From: Frankiales bacterium
Lineage (GTDB): Bacteria > Actinomycetota > Actinomycetes > Mycobacteriales > SCTD01
Assembly: GCA_025465145.1 (NCBI GenBank)
Contig: JAODNS010000174.1
Location: 1-8,960 of the forward strand
Length of the DNA: 8,960 nucleotides
Reading direction: 5' to 3'
Under the pieces are notes generated by a model that saw only the letters and a program-made list of their open reading frames with translations, was not told where the DNA came from and made no database searches. The translations under genes were made by a program, and so were the position numbers. Shown piece after piece: positions 1 to 6,848 of the stretch. Numbering within the stretch: the first letter of the stretch is position 1; every line of letters begins with the position of its first letter.

Positions 1-4
1 TGCG

Positions 5-45
5 CGCCGCCCCCACCCCGGCGCTGGGGTGGGGGCGGCGTTCTT
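5..45 (+). terminator. Intrinsic terminator-like hairpin of an upstream gene
   Basis: Positions 5-19 and 26-40 form a perfect 15-bp, almost all G-C inverted repeat around a 6-nt loop (20-25). The + strand continues with TTCTT (41-45), a short T-rich tail. This suits a Rho-independent terminator for a rightward gene ending left of the window. The T tract is short and interrupted, as is common in high-GC actinobacteria, so it could instead be a processing or stability hairpin. It would also insulate the CoA-transferase gene that starts about 50 bases later. The opposite strand lacks a T-rich tail, so a leftward role is less likely. Confidence 0.7.
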
Positions 46-81
46 CCCTGCCGTTCTTGCGCGCTGGTAGCCGGGGTCGGG

Positions 82-87
82 AAGGGA
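82..87 (+). promoter_or_regulatory. Ribosome binding site deciding the CoA-transferase start
   Basis: AAGGGA at 82-87 is the only purine-rich Shine-Dalgarno-like block before the gene. It lies 10 nt from the ATG at 98, a workable distance, but only 1 nt from the GTG at 89, which is too close. This favours the ATG. Confidence 0.5.
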
Positions 88-97
88 CGTGACGGAA

Positions 98-1258
98 ATG
101 ACACGGCCGGCTCTCGACGGAGTCCGAGTCTTAGACATGTCCCGGGTACTCGCGGGGCCGTACGCATGCCGCGTGCTAGCGGAGATGGGCGCTGACGTAG
201 TCAAGGCCGAGTTCCCTGACGGCGACCCGGCGCGTCGCGTGGGGCCGCACGTCGACGGGACGTCGCTGTACTTCGCTTCCGTGAACGCCGGCAAGCGGAG
301 CGTGGTCGTCGATCCGCGCGCGGCCGGTGGCGCCGACCAGCTCGAGGCGCTGTTGCGGTGGGCCGACGTCGTCATCCACAACTTCCGCCCGGCCGCCGCT
401 GAGTCGCTCGGGCTCACGCGCGCGGGGCTCGCGGCTCGTCACCCGCGGCTCGTCGTTGTGACGGTCTCTGGCTTTGGCAGCGACACGCCGGCGGCAGGCG
501 ATCCGGCGTACGACCTCACCATCCAGGCAGCGACCGGCGTGATGGCCCTCACGGGGATCGCCGGTGGTGACCCGGTCCGCGCCGGGGTTCCGCTGAGCGA
601 CGTGGCGGCTGGGCTGTGGGCTGCGCTCGCGGCCGTCTCGGGCCTGTTCGCTTCGGGCCGGGGCGACACGCCGGCGCACCTAGAGGTGCCGCTCTTCGAC
701 GCGACCCTCTCCCTCCTGACGTACGTCGGGACCGTCGCGTCGTTCACGGGAGTTGAACCGGCGCGGGTCGGGTCGGGTCATCAAAGCCTGTGCCCGTACG
801 ACTCGTACCCGGCGTCCGACGGGTTCGTTGTCATCGCTGTCCTCGACGACAAGTTCTGGGCCCCGACGTGCCGCGCACTAGGGCTTCAGGACCTGCTGGA
901 CCAGCCCGACCTCGCGTCGAACCCGGGTCGGCTCGCGCGCCGCCACGAGGTGAACGCACAGGTCGCTGCGGCGTCGCGGGGACTCTCGGTGCGGGTGCTG
1001 GCCGATCGCCTGAGCGCGGAAGGCGTCCCGCATGCGCCCGTCGCCGGCGTTCTGGAGGCGATGGCGACGCCCTACGCCGCGTCACGGCGGCTGCTGCGCC
1101 GGTATCCCGCCGCGGACCGGGCTTATGCCGTCCTCGTAGGGCCGCTCGGCGGGTGCGAGCTCGCGCCGCCCCCAGGGCTTGGCGAGCACACGGACGAGGT
1201 GCTGGCCGAAGTCGCGCGGCTTACCGATCAGGAAGGCCGAGCCAACGTCGCGGGTTGA
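98..1258 (+). CDS. Class III CoA-transferase (CaiB/BaiF family)
   Basis: Predicted cytoplasmic CoA-transferase of the formyl-CoA transferase / CaiB family, which moves CoA between carboxylic acids through an aspartyl-CoA anhydride. The N-terminus is family-typical: a DGVRVLD strand, then SRVLAGPYA and LAEMGADVVKAE, then NAGKRSVVVD (about residues 64-72) and the DVVIHNFRP segment. The likely catalytic Asp is in the GVPLSDVAAG motif at residue 168, close to Asp169 of formyl-CoA transferase. The 386-aa length is normal. ATG 98 is preferred for its better-spaced AAGGGA; GTG 89 would add three residues. A TTA codon lies early in the gene (131-133). It is transcribed towards the catabolic operon and overlaps the 3' end of the amidohydrolase gene by 38 bp. 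The acid substrate cannot be read from sequence; activation of an acid released by the neighbouring pathway is inference. Confidence 0.9.
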   Translation: MTRPALDGVRVLDMSRVLAGPYACRVLAEMGADVVKAEFPDGDPARRVGPHVDGTSLYFASVNAGKRSVVVDPRAAGGADQLEALLRWADVVIHNFRPAAAESLGLTRAGLAARHPRLVVVTVSGFGSDTPAAGDPAYDLTIQAATGVMALTGIAGGDPVRAGVPLSDVAAGLWAALAAVSGLFASGRGDTPAHLEVPLFDATLSLLTYVGTVASFTGVEPARVGSGHQSLCPYDSYPASDGFVVIAVLDDKFWAPTCRALGLQDLLDQPDLASNPGRLARRHEVNAQVAAASRGLSVRVLADRLSAEGVPHAPVAGVLEAMATPYAASRRLLRRYPAADRAYAVLVGPLGGCELAPPPGLGEHTDEVLAEVARLTDQEGRANVAG

Positions 1259-2249
1259 GACGTGCCAGTGCCGCCCGCTCGTGCGGCGGCAGATCGAGTC
1301 CGGCAACGCTCCCCGCGGGGTCCGGTTCCATAATCGCGAACGGGTAGTCGGATCCGATCAGCACCTGGCCGCAGCCGACCTGCGCCACGAGCTCGCGCAC
1401 CAGGCCGCCGTCGTACAACAGGTTGTCGTAGAACATCCGCGAGGCTCCGGACCGCGGCTCCATCGGTAACGACTCACGCAGCGCCGGCTGGACTGTCCAC
1501 GCGTGCTGGAGTCGCGCGACGAGCACCGGAAGGGAACCTCCGCCGTGGCTGAGCGCCACGCGGAGGCTGGGCAATGCAGCGAGTGTCCCGCCTGTGATCA
1601 AGGACGCACCGCCGAGGCCGATCTCGCCGGGGAACGCAAGTGCCTGCTCGAGAGCAGGCGGGCCGACGAGCCTGTCCAGGGCGGGCCGCACGGCGTGAAC
1701 GAAGACCGCAGCCTGCCAGTCCTGCGCGGCCTCGAAGAAGGGCCGGAACGATGGATGCCCGATGGCGATCCCGTTCACGTTGCTGCCGACTTGGACGCCG
1801 CATAGGCGCAGGACGTGCATTGTCCTGTCGAGTTCGCGAATGGCCAGCTCGAGGTCCTGCAGCGGGACGGTCCCGAGTCCGTGGAAGCAGTCCGGCGCGG
1901 CGGCGACCATGCCTGCGACTGAGTCGTTCACGAACGAACTCAGAGCCGCGGCAGGCGCCGGGTCAAGCCAGTACGACATGAGCTCCGGCATCGGGGACAG
2001 GACCTGGCTGGCCACGCCCATGCTCGCCATGTCGGCCAGGCGTGTCGACACGTCCCATGCCGCGGGCTCAAGCAACCGAAAAGGGATCCCGCCGATGAGC
2101 ATCTGGCGCCGGGAGCGGTCTGCTGGCTTCATCTCCGGCCAACGGCTCGTGCCGGGTCGGGCGGGGAACGCGGGAGGGACGACGTGGCTGTGGACGTCGA
2201 TGCAGGCGTCGGCCGTTGAAGCGCCTCCCGCGAGGTCAAGGACCGCCAT
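1221..2249 (-). CDS. ACMSD-like amidohydrolase (amidohydrolase 2 family), probable decarboxylase
   Basis: Metal-dependent TIM-barrel enzyme of the amidohydrolase 2 group, which includes aminocarboxymuconate semialdehyde decarboxylase (ACMSD), gamma-resorcylate decarboxylase and 5-carboxyvanillate decarboxylase. The metal site is complete: H20-x-H22 (IDVHSH), H185 (VFVHA), H235 (ALSHGGGS) and D301 (LIGSDYPF). ACMSD has the same set (His9/His11, His177, His228, Asp294). Further ACMSD-like stretches are VPLQDLELA, GVQVGSNVNG and the YDNLLYD strand. At 342 aa it is of normal length. It is the last gene of the leftward operon: the ATG lies 9 bp after the hydroxylase stop with no strong Shine-Dalgarno, suggesting translational coupling. 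The 3' end overlaps the convergent CoA-transferase gene. By context it may decarboxylate an aromatic acid or a carboxylated ring-cleavage product. A hydratase or hydrolase role in the same superfamily remains possible. Confidence 0.88.
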   Translation of the reverse strand: MAVLDLAGGASTADACIDVHSHVVPPAFPARPGTSRWPEMKPADRSRRQMLIGGIPFRLLEPAAWDVSTRLADMASMGVASQVLSPMPELMSYWLDPAPAAALSSFVNDSVAGMVAAAPDCFHGLGTVPLQDLELAIRELDRTMHVLRLCGVQVGSNVNGIAIGHPSFRPFFEAAQDWQAAVFVHAVRPALDRLVGPPALEQALAFPGEIGLGGASLITGGTLAALPSLRVALSHGGGSLPVLVARLQHAWTVQPALRESLPMEPRSGASRMFYDNLLYDGGLVRELVAQVGCGQVLIGSDYPFAIMEPDPAGSVAGLDLPPHERAALARLNPRRWLGLPDR

Positions 2250-2258
2250 GGCCGGGGA

Positions 2259-3932
2259 TCAGCTCGTGGCTGCGGCGCCGACGGCGACGGCGGTGCGGAC
2301 AGCACGCGCGTCTGCGTTCCCGCTTGCCGCCGCGGCGAGCACCTGCGTGTTCAGCGGCAGGGACTGGCCGCGCCAGACGACGTGCAGATCCGGCCGGATC
2401 AGGAGCAGCGGGGCACCGTAGACCTCCTGTGCCCGACGGTTCGGGAGGTGCACAACGCTCAGCGGCGCGCCGCAGTCCGCGAACGACGCGGTGAGCTGCT
2501 GCGCGTCGGGCGGCTGCTGCCCGACCGACAGCAGGGTGAAGTCCGGCCCCAGCGCGTCGTGCAGCGGGGTTCCGTCGTCCAGCCACACATGCGGCAGGCG
2601 GGCGCCTGGGGCAGCCGAAGGGACGTACTCGTGCGACGGGACAGACACATTCTCCGCGCCGTCCTCTCGGAAGATCACGGGGCTATGGCTGTATTGGTAG
2701 CCAGCTTCGATTCCTAGGAGCTCATGGCCGATCCGCTGGCCTTCGCAGGCGAGTTCCGCGACTCGCTGGCGGATCGCCTCGCCAGCCGGGGTGAGGTCCC
2801 TAATCTCGCCGGTGACGGCGGCGCGCCACTTTGCGACGCCGCCCGCCGCCGCTCGGGAGGCCTCCCGGTTCTGCCAGCCCACCTGCCGCCGTTCGGCTTC
2901 GTAGGACTCGAGCAGCAGATCGCCGCCCCAGCCGTGCACAGCTGCAGCCAGCTTCCAGGACAAGTCGATCGCGTCTCCGATGCCTGTGTTCATCCCGAGG
3001 CCGCCTTGCGGGATCACGAGATGCGCGGCGTCGCCGGCCAGGAAGACGCGGCCGCTTCGGTACCCGGTCGCCAGCAGCAGGTGGTGGTGCCAGTCGGCCT
3101 CGTGGAGGATCTCGAGGTCCACGTCCAGTCCGAGGGCGGCGCGCAGCCTGGTGAGCGGATCGTCGGCGTCGTTCCAGTCGAGGAAGTTCAGCACGAAGTG
3201 CTGGAGGTCGTCCTGAACCGTCAGTGCCCCTTCGGGGAGGTAGTAGTGACGGCCCCGTCCGCATGGGATTGCCTCGAAGAGCTGCTCCGAGCGGAAGAAC
3301 ACTTGCCGCAGCCGCCTGATCCTGCCGTCTCCCTCCAAAGCGATTCCGAGTTGCTTCCGCACCGTGCTCACCCCGCCGTCGGCGCCGACGAGCCACCGCG
3401 CCCGGATCGTCACGCCTTCTCCATCCGGGGAGGACGCGATTGCGGTGACGCCGTCTTCATCCTGGACAACGGTGTCCACAGCAAGCCCGCACCGGACCTC
3501 AGCGCCGGCACCGACGGCTGCAGCGCGCAGGATCGGCTCCAGCGTGTACTGCGAGATCAGCTGCTGAGGTTCGAGCGGCAGGCTCCCGTCCCGCGTGGCC
3601 CTGATGCGTTCCTGCGCCTGTGGGACCGACGGGTAGGGCAGGTGCAGCAGTGGGGGTTGACTCAGGTCGGAGGCGACGTACACGTCCATCGGTATGGGCG
3701 TGAACCGGCTCGCCGCTCTTATCGTCTCGGCGAGCCCGAGCCGGCGGAAGATCTCCATTGTCCGCGCGTTGCACCGCTCCATCTTCGGAAGCCTGCGCGG
3801 GGCCGGTTCCCGTTCCAGTACGAGGACTCGGACGCCGCGACGCGCCAGGTCGAGCGCCAGGGCGCTGCCGACTGGACCGGCTCCTACGACGACGACGTCC
3901 GCGTCGATGTCGCGATTGGCTGACTCGTGCAT
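2259..3932 (-). CDS. Class A FAD-dependent aromatic hydroxylase (MhpA / phenol hydroxylase-like)
   Basis: Single-component NAD(P)H- and FAD-dependent monooxygenase of the p-hydroxybenzoate hydroxylase fold, expected to add an ortho hydroxyl to a phenolic ring and give a catechol. Visible motifs are the Rossmann GxGxxG (GAGPVG, residues 17-22) followed by an acidic strand end (VLVLERE), the DG motif (GADGG, D185) and the GD motif (GRVFLAGDAAH, D301), followed by PQGGLGMNTGIGDA. A C-terminal thioredoxin-like domain, as in MhpA and 2,4-dichlorophenol hydroxylases, starts near GARLPHVWLDDG and includes LLLIRPDLHVVWRG. The start at 3932 (557 aa) is chosen for its GAGGAG six nt upstream and because homology begins just after it. 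A start at 4055 would add 41 low-complexity residues and overlap the aldolase gene. A 67-bp gap separates it from the aldolase gene. The residue pair 71-72 is encoded by rare ATA-AGA. Substrate unknown. Confidence 0.93.
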   Translation of the reverse strand: MHESANRDIDADVVVVGAGPVGSALALDLARRGVRVLVLEREPAPRRLPKMERCNARTMEIFRRLGLAETIRAASRFTPIPMDVYVASDLSQPPLLHLPYPSVPQAQERIRATRDGSLPLEPQQLISQYTLEPILRAAAVGAGAEVRCGLAVDTVVQDEDGVTAIASSPDGEGVTIRARWLVGADGGVSTVRKQLGIALEGDGRIRRLRQVFFRSEQLFEAIPCGRGRHYYLPEGALTVQDDLQHFVLNFLDWNDADDPLTRLRAALGLDVDLEILHEADWHHHLLLATGYRSGRVFLAGDAAHLVIPQGGLGMNTGIGDAIDLSWKLAAAVHGWGGDLLLESYEAERRQVGWQNREASRAAAGGVAKWRAAVTGEIRDLTPAGEAIRQRVAELACEGQRIGHELLGIEAGYQYSHSPVIFREDGAENVSVPSHEYVPSAAPGARLPHVWLDDGTPLHDALGPDFTLLSVGQQPPDAQQLTASFADCGAPLSVVHLPNRRAQEVYGAPLLLIRPDLHVVWRGQSLPLNTQVLAAAASGNADARAVRTAVAVGAAATS

Positions 3933-3938
3933 GGAGAG

Positions 3939-3944
3939 CTCCTC
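3939..3944 (-). promoter_or_regulatory. Ribosome binding site deciding the hydroxylase start
   Basis: Read on the minus strand, GAGGAG lies 6 nt before the ATG at 3932. It is one of the best Shine-Dalgarno sequences in the leftward operon. It supports the 557-aa hydroxylase over a 598-aa form that would begin inside the aldolase gene. Confidence 0.8.
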
Positions 3945-3999
3945 GGGTGCTGCGAGTTCGGGAACCGGGCTGCGGGCGCGGCGACTCTCAGCGCGTTGG

Positions 4000-5040
4000 T
4001 CAGTGTCCGCGGGCGGGGTGCGGCGTCTGGACGGCGGCGAGGTCGAGCGCGACATCGACGATCATGTCTTCCTGTCCGCCGACGAGACCGCGGCGCCCCA
4101 CCTCGACGAGGATCGATCTTGTGTCGAGGCCGTGCGTCGCGGCTGCGGCTTCGGCGTGCCGAAGGAAGCTGGAGTAGACGCCGGCGTATCCGAGGGTCAA
4201 CGTCTCGCGGTCGACCTGTACCGGTCGGTCCTGGAGTGGACGCGCCAGGTCGTCGGCTGCGTCCTGCAGCGCGAAAAGGTCGCACCCGTGCTCCCACCCG
4301 AGCAGGTCCGCGACGGCGATCAGCGGCTCCAGTGGGCAGTTCCCTGCCCCGGCTCCCTGGCCGGCCAGGGAGGCGTCGACACGCAACGCGCCGGCTTCGA
4401 CAGCCACGAGGGTGTTGGCGACGGCGAGGCTGAGGTTCTGGTGCGCGTGGACGCCGATTTCGGTCTCCGCGGCGAGCACCTCGCGGTACGCCAGGACCCG
4501 GGCCTCGACGGCGTCCATCGTGAGGCGCCCGCCTGAGTCGGTCACGTAGATGCAGTTCGCGCCGTAGGACTCCATGAGCTTCGCCTGCTCTGCCAGCACG
4601 GGTGCCTCGGCCATGTGGCTCATCATGAGGAACCCGCTGACGTCCATCCCGAGCTCGCGCGCGGTCGCGATGTGCTGGGCGGAGATGTCCGCCTCCGTGC
4701 AGTGCGTCGCGATGCGGACGGACTGCACGCCCAGCTCCCGGGCTTGCCGCAGCTCACGAATGGTGCCGATCCCGGGAATCAGTAGCGTCGTCAGCCGGGC
4801 GTGCTCCACGACCTCGGCGGCGGCAGCAATCCATTCCCAGTCCGTGTGGCTGCCCGCGCCGTACGTCAGGCTCGAACCAGCGAGGCCGTCGCCGTGCGCG
4901 ATCTCGATCGCGTCGACGCCGGCGGTGTCGAGCGCGCCGGCGATCGCTGCCACATCCTTCACGCTGATCCGGTGCCGGACCGCGTGCATGCCGTCCCGCA
5001 GGGTGACGTCCTGCACGTAGAGCCGGTGCTGTGCCGTCAT
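4000..5040 (-). CDS. mhpE: 4-hydroxy-2-oxovalerate aldolase
   Basis: Cleaves 4-hydroxy-2-oxovalerate to pyruvate and acetaldehyde, the penultimate step of aromatic meta-cleavage pathways. It belongs to the DRE-TIM metallolyase family (DmpG/BphI/MhpE). The signature DVTLRDGMHA gives R15, D16 and H19, matching the catalytic and metal residues Arg16, Asp17 and His20 of BphI. The HAHQN motif supplies the metal ligands H198 and H200. GYAGVYSSF contains Y289, equivalent to the catalytic Tyr290. At 346 aa the length matches DmpG. The C-terminal part is the helical communication region that binds the partner dehydrogenase in this family. The start ATG (5040) overlaps the stop of the dehydrogenase gene as ATGA, fitting co-translation of two subunits that form an acetaldehyde-channelling complex. 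It follows the dehydrogenase in the operon. Confidence 0.96.
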   Translation of the reverse strand: MTAQHRLYVQDVTLRDGMHAVRHRISVKDVAAIAGALDTAGVDAIEIAHGDGLAGSSLTYGAGSHTDWEWIAAAAEVVEHARLTTLLIPGIGTIRELRQARELGVQSVRIATHCTEADISAQHIATARELGMDVSGFLMMSHMAEAPVLAEQAKLMESYGANCIYVTDSGGRLTMDAVEARVLAYREVLAAETEIGVHAHQNLSLAVANTLVAVEAGALRVDASLAGQGAGAGNCPLEPLIAVADLLGWEHGCDLFALQDAADDLARPLQDRPVQVDRETLTLGYAGVYSSFLRHAEAAAATHGLDTRSILVEVGRRGLVGGQEDMIVDVALDLAAVQTPHPARGH

Positions 5041-5996
5041 CGGGACTTCACCGGCGCCGCCCGCGCGGCAAGCCGTTCGGCGACCTGCACGGCCGCCGAC
5101 GTCATGATGTCGAGGTTGCCGGCAAACGCCGGCAGATAGTCCGCCGCCCCCTCCACTTCGAGGAACGTCGACACCTGAAGGCGCGGTCCGGCGGTCTCGG
5201 AAGGCACCAGCGCGTGCGCCACGGCCGGGTCGTCGACGTGGGTGAACTGGACGTCCTGCTTCAGGCGGTAGCCGGGTACATAGGCGGCGACGCGCCCGAC
5301 CATTTCCTCGACGGCGCGACGGATCGCGTCGATGTCCGCGTCCGCTGCCGTAAGACAGTGGACGGTGTCCCGCATGATGAGCGCGGGCTCGGCCGGGTTG
5401 AGGATGATGATCGCCTTGCCGCGTCTCGCGCCGCCCACCCGCTCGATAGCCGCGGCGGTCGTCTCCGTGAACTCGTCAATATTCGCGCGGGTGCCCGGTC
5501 CGGCTGACCTGCTCGCGATGGACGCGACGATCTCGGCATATCCCACCGGCGCGACCGATGACACCGCCGCGACGATCGGGATCGTCGCCTGGCCGCCGCA
5601 TGTGACCATGTTCAGGTTGGGCTCGTCCGCGACGTCGTCCAGGTTGACGGCGGGGACGACGTATGGGCCGATCGCGGCCGGCGTCAGGTCGATGAGGCGC
5701 TTGCCGTGCGGCTGTAGCCGCGCCGCGTTCGCGACGTGCGCGCGCGCCGAAGTGGCGTCGAAGACGATGTCGACGTCGGCGAAGCAAGGCATCGCTATAA
5801 GCCCGTCGGCGCCGTCCGCCGTCGTCGCCACACCGAGGCCGGCGGCGCGAGCGAGCCCGTCGGACTGCGGGTCGATCCCGACCATCGCGGCCATAGTCAG
5901 GCCCGCACGGCTCCGCAAGATCTTGATCATGAGGTCGGTGCCGATGTTTCCGGACCCGATCACGGCGACATTCGCGGCCGCGTCAGTTCGTATCAT
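5037..5996 (-). CDS. mhpF: Acetaldehyde dehydrogenase, acylating
   Basis: Oxidises acetaldehyde with NAD+ and CoA to acetyl-CoA. It is the partner of the aldolase in the DmpFG/BphIJ/MhpEF complex. The N-terminal Rossmann motif is GSGNIG (residues 14-19). The catalytic cysteine is C133 in VTCGGQATIP, matching Cys132 of DmpF. The NIDEFTETT segment and the C-terminal QVSTFLEVEGAADYLP stretch are also family-typical. At 319 aa it is close to DmpF (312 aa). The start at 5996 is chosen because homology begins there and the codon overlaps the hydratase stop as ATGA. The reading frame stays open to 6314, but that extension is an arginine-rich shadow of the hydratase gene. Its 3' end overlaps the aldolase start by 4 bp. 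Cytoplasmic. Confidence 0.96.
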   Translation of the reverse strand: MIRTDAAANVAVIGSGNIGTDLMIKILRSRAGLTMAAMVGIDPQSDGLARAAGLGVATTADGADGLIAMPCFADVDIVFDATSARAHVANAARLQPHGKRLIDLTPAAIGPYVVPAVNLDDVADEPNLNMVTCGGQATIPIVAAVSSVAPVGYAEIVASIASRSAGPGTRANIDEFTETTAAAIERVGGARRGKAIIILNPAEPALIMRDTVHCLTAADADIDAIRRAVEEMVGRVAAYVPGYRLKQDVQFTHVDDPAVAHALVPSETAGPRLQVSTFLEVEGAADYLPAFAGNLDIMTSAAVQVAERLAARAAPVKSR

Positions 5997-6802
5997 CTGT
6001 CGTCTTCCCCAGGTGTCGAGAAGCGGACGCTCACATCGCCAAGCCCGGCGAAGCTCGCGGTGAAGGCGTCGCCGGGCGACACGGGCACCATCGGCCCGAG
6101 GGCTCCCGACAGGACGAGGTCTCCGGCGCGGAGCGGGTCGCCCAGGCTTGCGGCGGTGCGGGCGAGCCAGGCGACGGCTTCGACCGGGTCGCCCAGGCAG
6201 GCCGCTCCTGTCCCGCTTGAGACCTCGTCCGCTCCGTGGCGCATCGTCATCTCGACGCCGGTGAGATCGAACGCGGGCGGGGTCGCGGCGGTGCCGACGA
6301 CGAACATGCCGCACGACGCGTTGTCAGCGATCGTGTCGAGGATCGTGATGTCCCAGTCGGCGATGCGGCTGTCGACGATCTCGAGCCCCGCCAGCAGGTG
6401 CGAGGTCGCCCGCCGCACGTCCGACGCGGTGGTGCCTGTCGACGGCAGGTCGTCCGCGAGCACGAACACGATCTCCGCCTCGATTCTCGGTTGGAGCAGC
6501 CGGGCCGTGTCTACGACCCCACCGCTCCGGACCTGCATGTCGGCGAAGAGCACGCCGAAGTCCGGCTGGTCGACGCCGAGCTGCCGCTGGACCGCCAGCG
6601 ACGTCAAGCCGATCTTGTGCCCAACGCGGACCCGGCCAGCCGCCACGCCCGCGGCCGCGAGGCGATGCTGCACCCGATACGCCGCGCTTACGCCGCCCGG
6701 CTCGAGCAGGCCCCTGACGGGCTCGCAGGGGACCCGCGAGTCAGCGGCCGCACGCAGCCGCTGAGTCGCCTCGGCGACGCGGGCCTCCAGATCGGCGGTC
6801 AT
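5993..6802 (-). CDS. mhpD: 2-hydroxypenta-2,4-dienoate (2-keto-4-pentenoate) hydratase
   Basis: Adds water to 2-hydroxypenta-2,4-dienoate to give 4-hydroxy-2-oxovalerate. It is a member of the fumarylacetoacetase-like MhpD/DmpE hydratase family. The expected features are VGHKIGLTS (about residues 60-68), DFGVLFADM, and the metal-binding acids E108 and E110 in PRIEAEIVF plus E141 in GLEIVDSR. These match Glu106, Glu108 and Glu139 of MhpD. The length of 269 aa equals that of E. coli MhpD. The ATG at 6802 has GGAG 7 nt upstream. An upstream ATG at 6925 would overlap the hydrolase gene and add 41 non-homologous residues. The gap to the hydrolase gene is 46 bp, and the 3' end overlaps the dehydrogenase start by 4 bp. 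A related hydratase or decarboxylase specificity (4-oxalocrotonate decarboxylase) is less likely, given the aldolase and dehydrogenase next to it. Confidence 0.95.
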   Translation of the reverse strand: MTADLEARVAEATQRLRAAADSRVPCEPVRGLLEPGGVSAAYRVQHRLAAAGVAAGRVRVGHKIGLTSLAVQRQLGVDQPDFGVLFADMQVRSGGVVDTARLLQPRIEAEIVFVLADDLPSTGTTASDVRRATSHLLAGLEIVDSRIADWDITILDTIADNASCGMFVVGTAATPPAFDLTGVEMTMRHGADEVSSGTGAACLGDPVEAVAWLARTAASLGDPLRAGDLVLSGALGPMVPVSPGDAFTASFAGLGDVSVRFSTPGEDDR

Positions 6803-6809
6803 GTCGGGG

Positions 6810-6813
6810 CTCC
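6810..6813 (-). promoter_or_regulatory. Ribosome binding site deciding the hydratase start
   Basis: On the minus strand GGAG lies 7 nt before the ATG at 6802, in the 46-bp gap after the hydrolase gene. It supports the 269-aa product over the longer frame beginning at 6925. Confidence 0.6.
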
Positions 6814-6848
6814 GCAGGGCCGGCGCGTCCGCACCCGCTGGCAGGGCA

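Noticed and set aside
2724..3923. Rightward 399-codon open frame opposite the FAD hydroxylase
   Set aside because: It lies wholly antisense to a gene with clear FAD motifs. Its translation shows no family motif and reads as the typical shadow of high-GC codon bias.
3956..3965. GTTCGGGAAC short inverted repeat in the aldolase-hydroxylase gap, a possible extra copy of the operator half-site
   Set aside because: Only 4-bp arms with a different spacing from the divergent-region operator; too likely by chance in such DNA.
3933..4055. 41-residue upstream extension of the FAD hydroxylase
   Set aside because: It would overlap the aldolase gene and is low in complexity; the ATG at 3932 has GAGGAG at ideal spacing.
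5997..6314. 106-residue N-terminal extension of the acetaldehyde dehydrogenase frame
   Set aside because: It is arginine-rich, overlaps the hydratase gene and lies before the Rossmann start; the ATGA-overlapping ATG at 5996 gives the family-standard protein.
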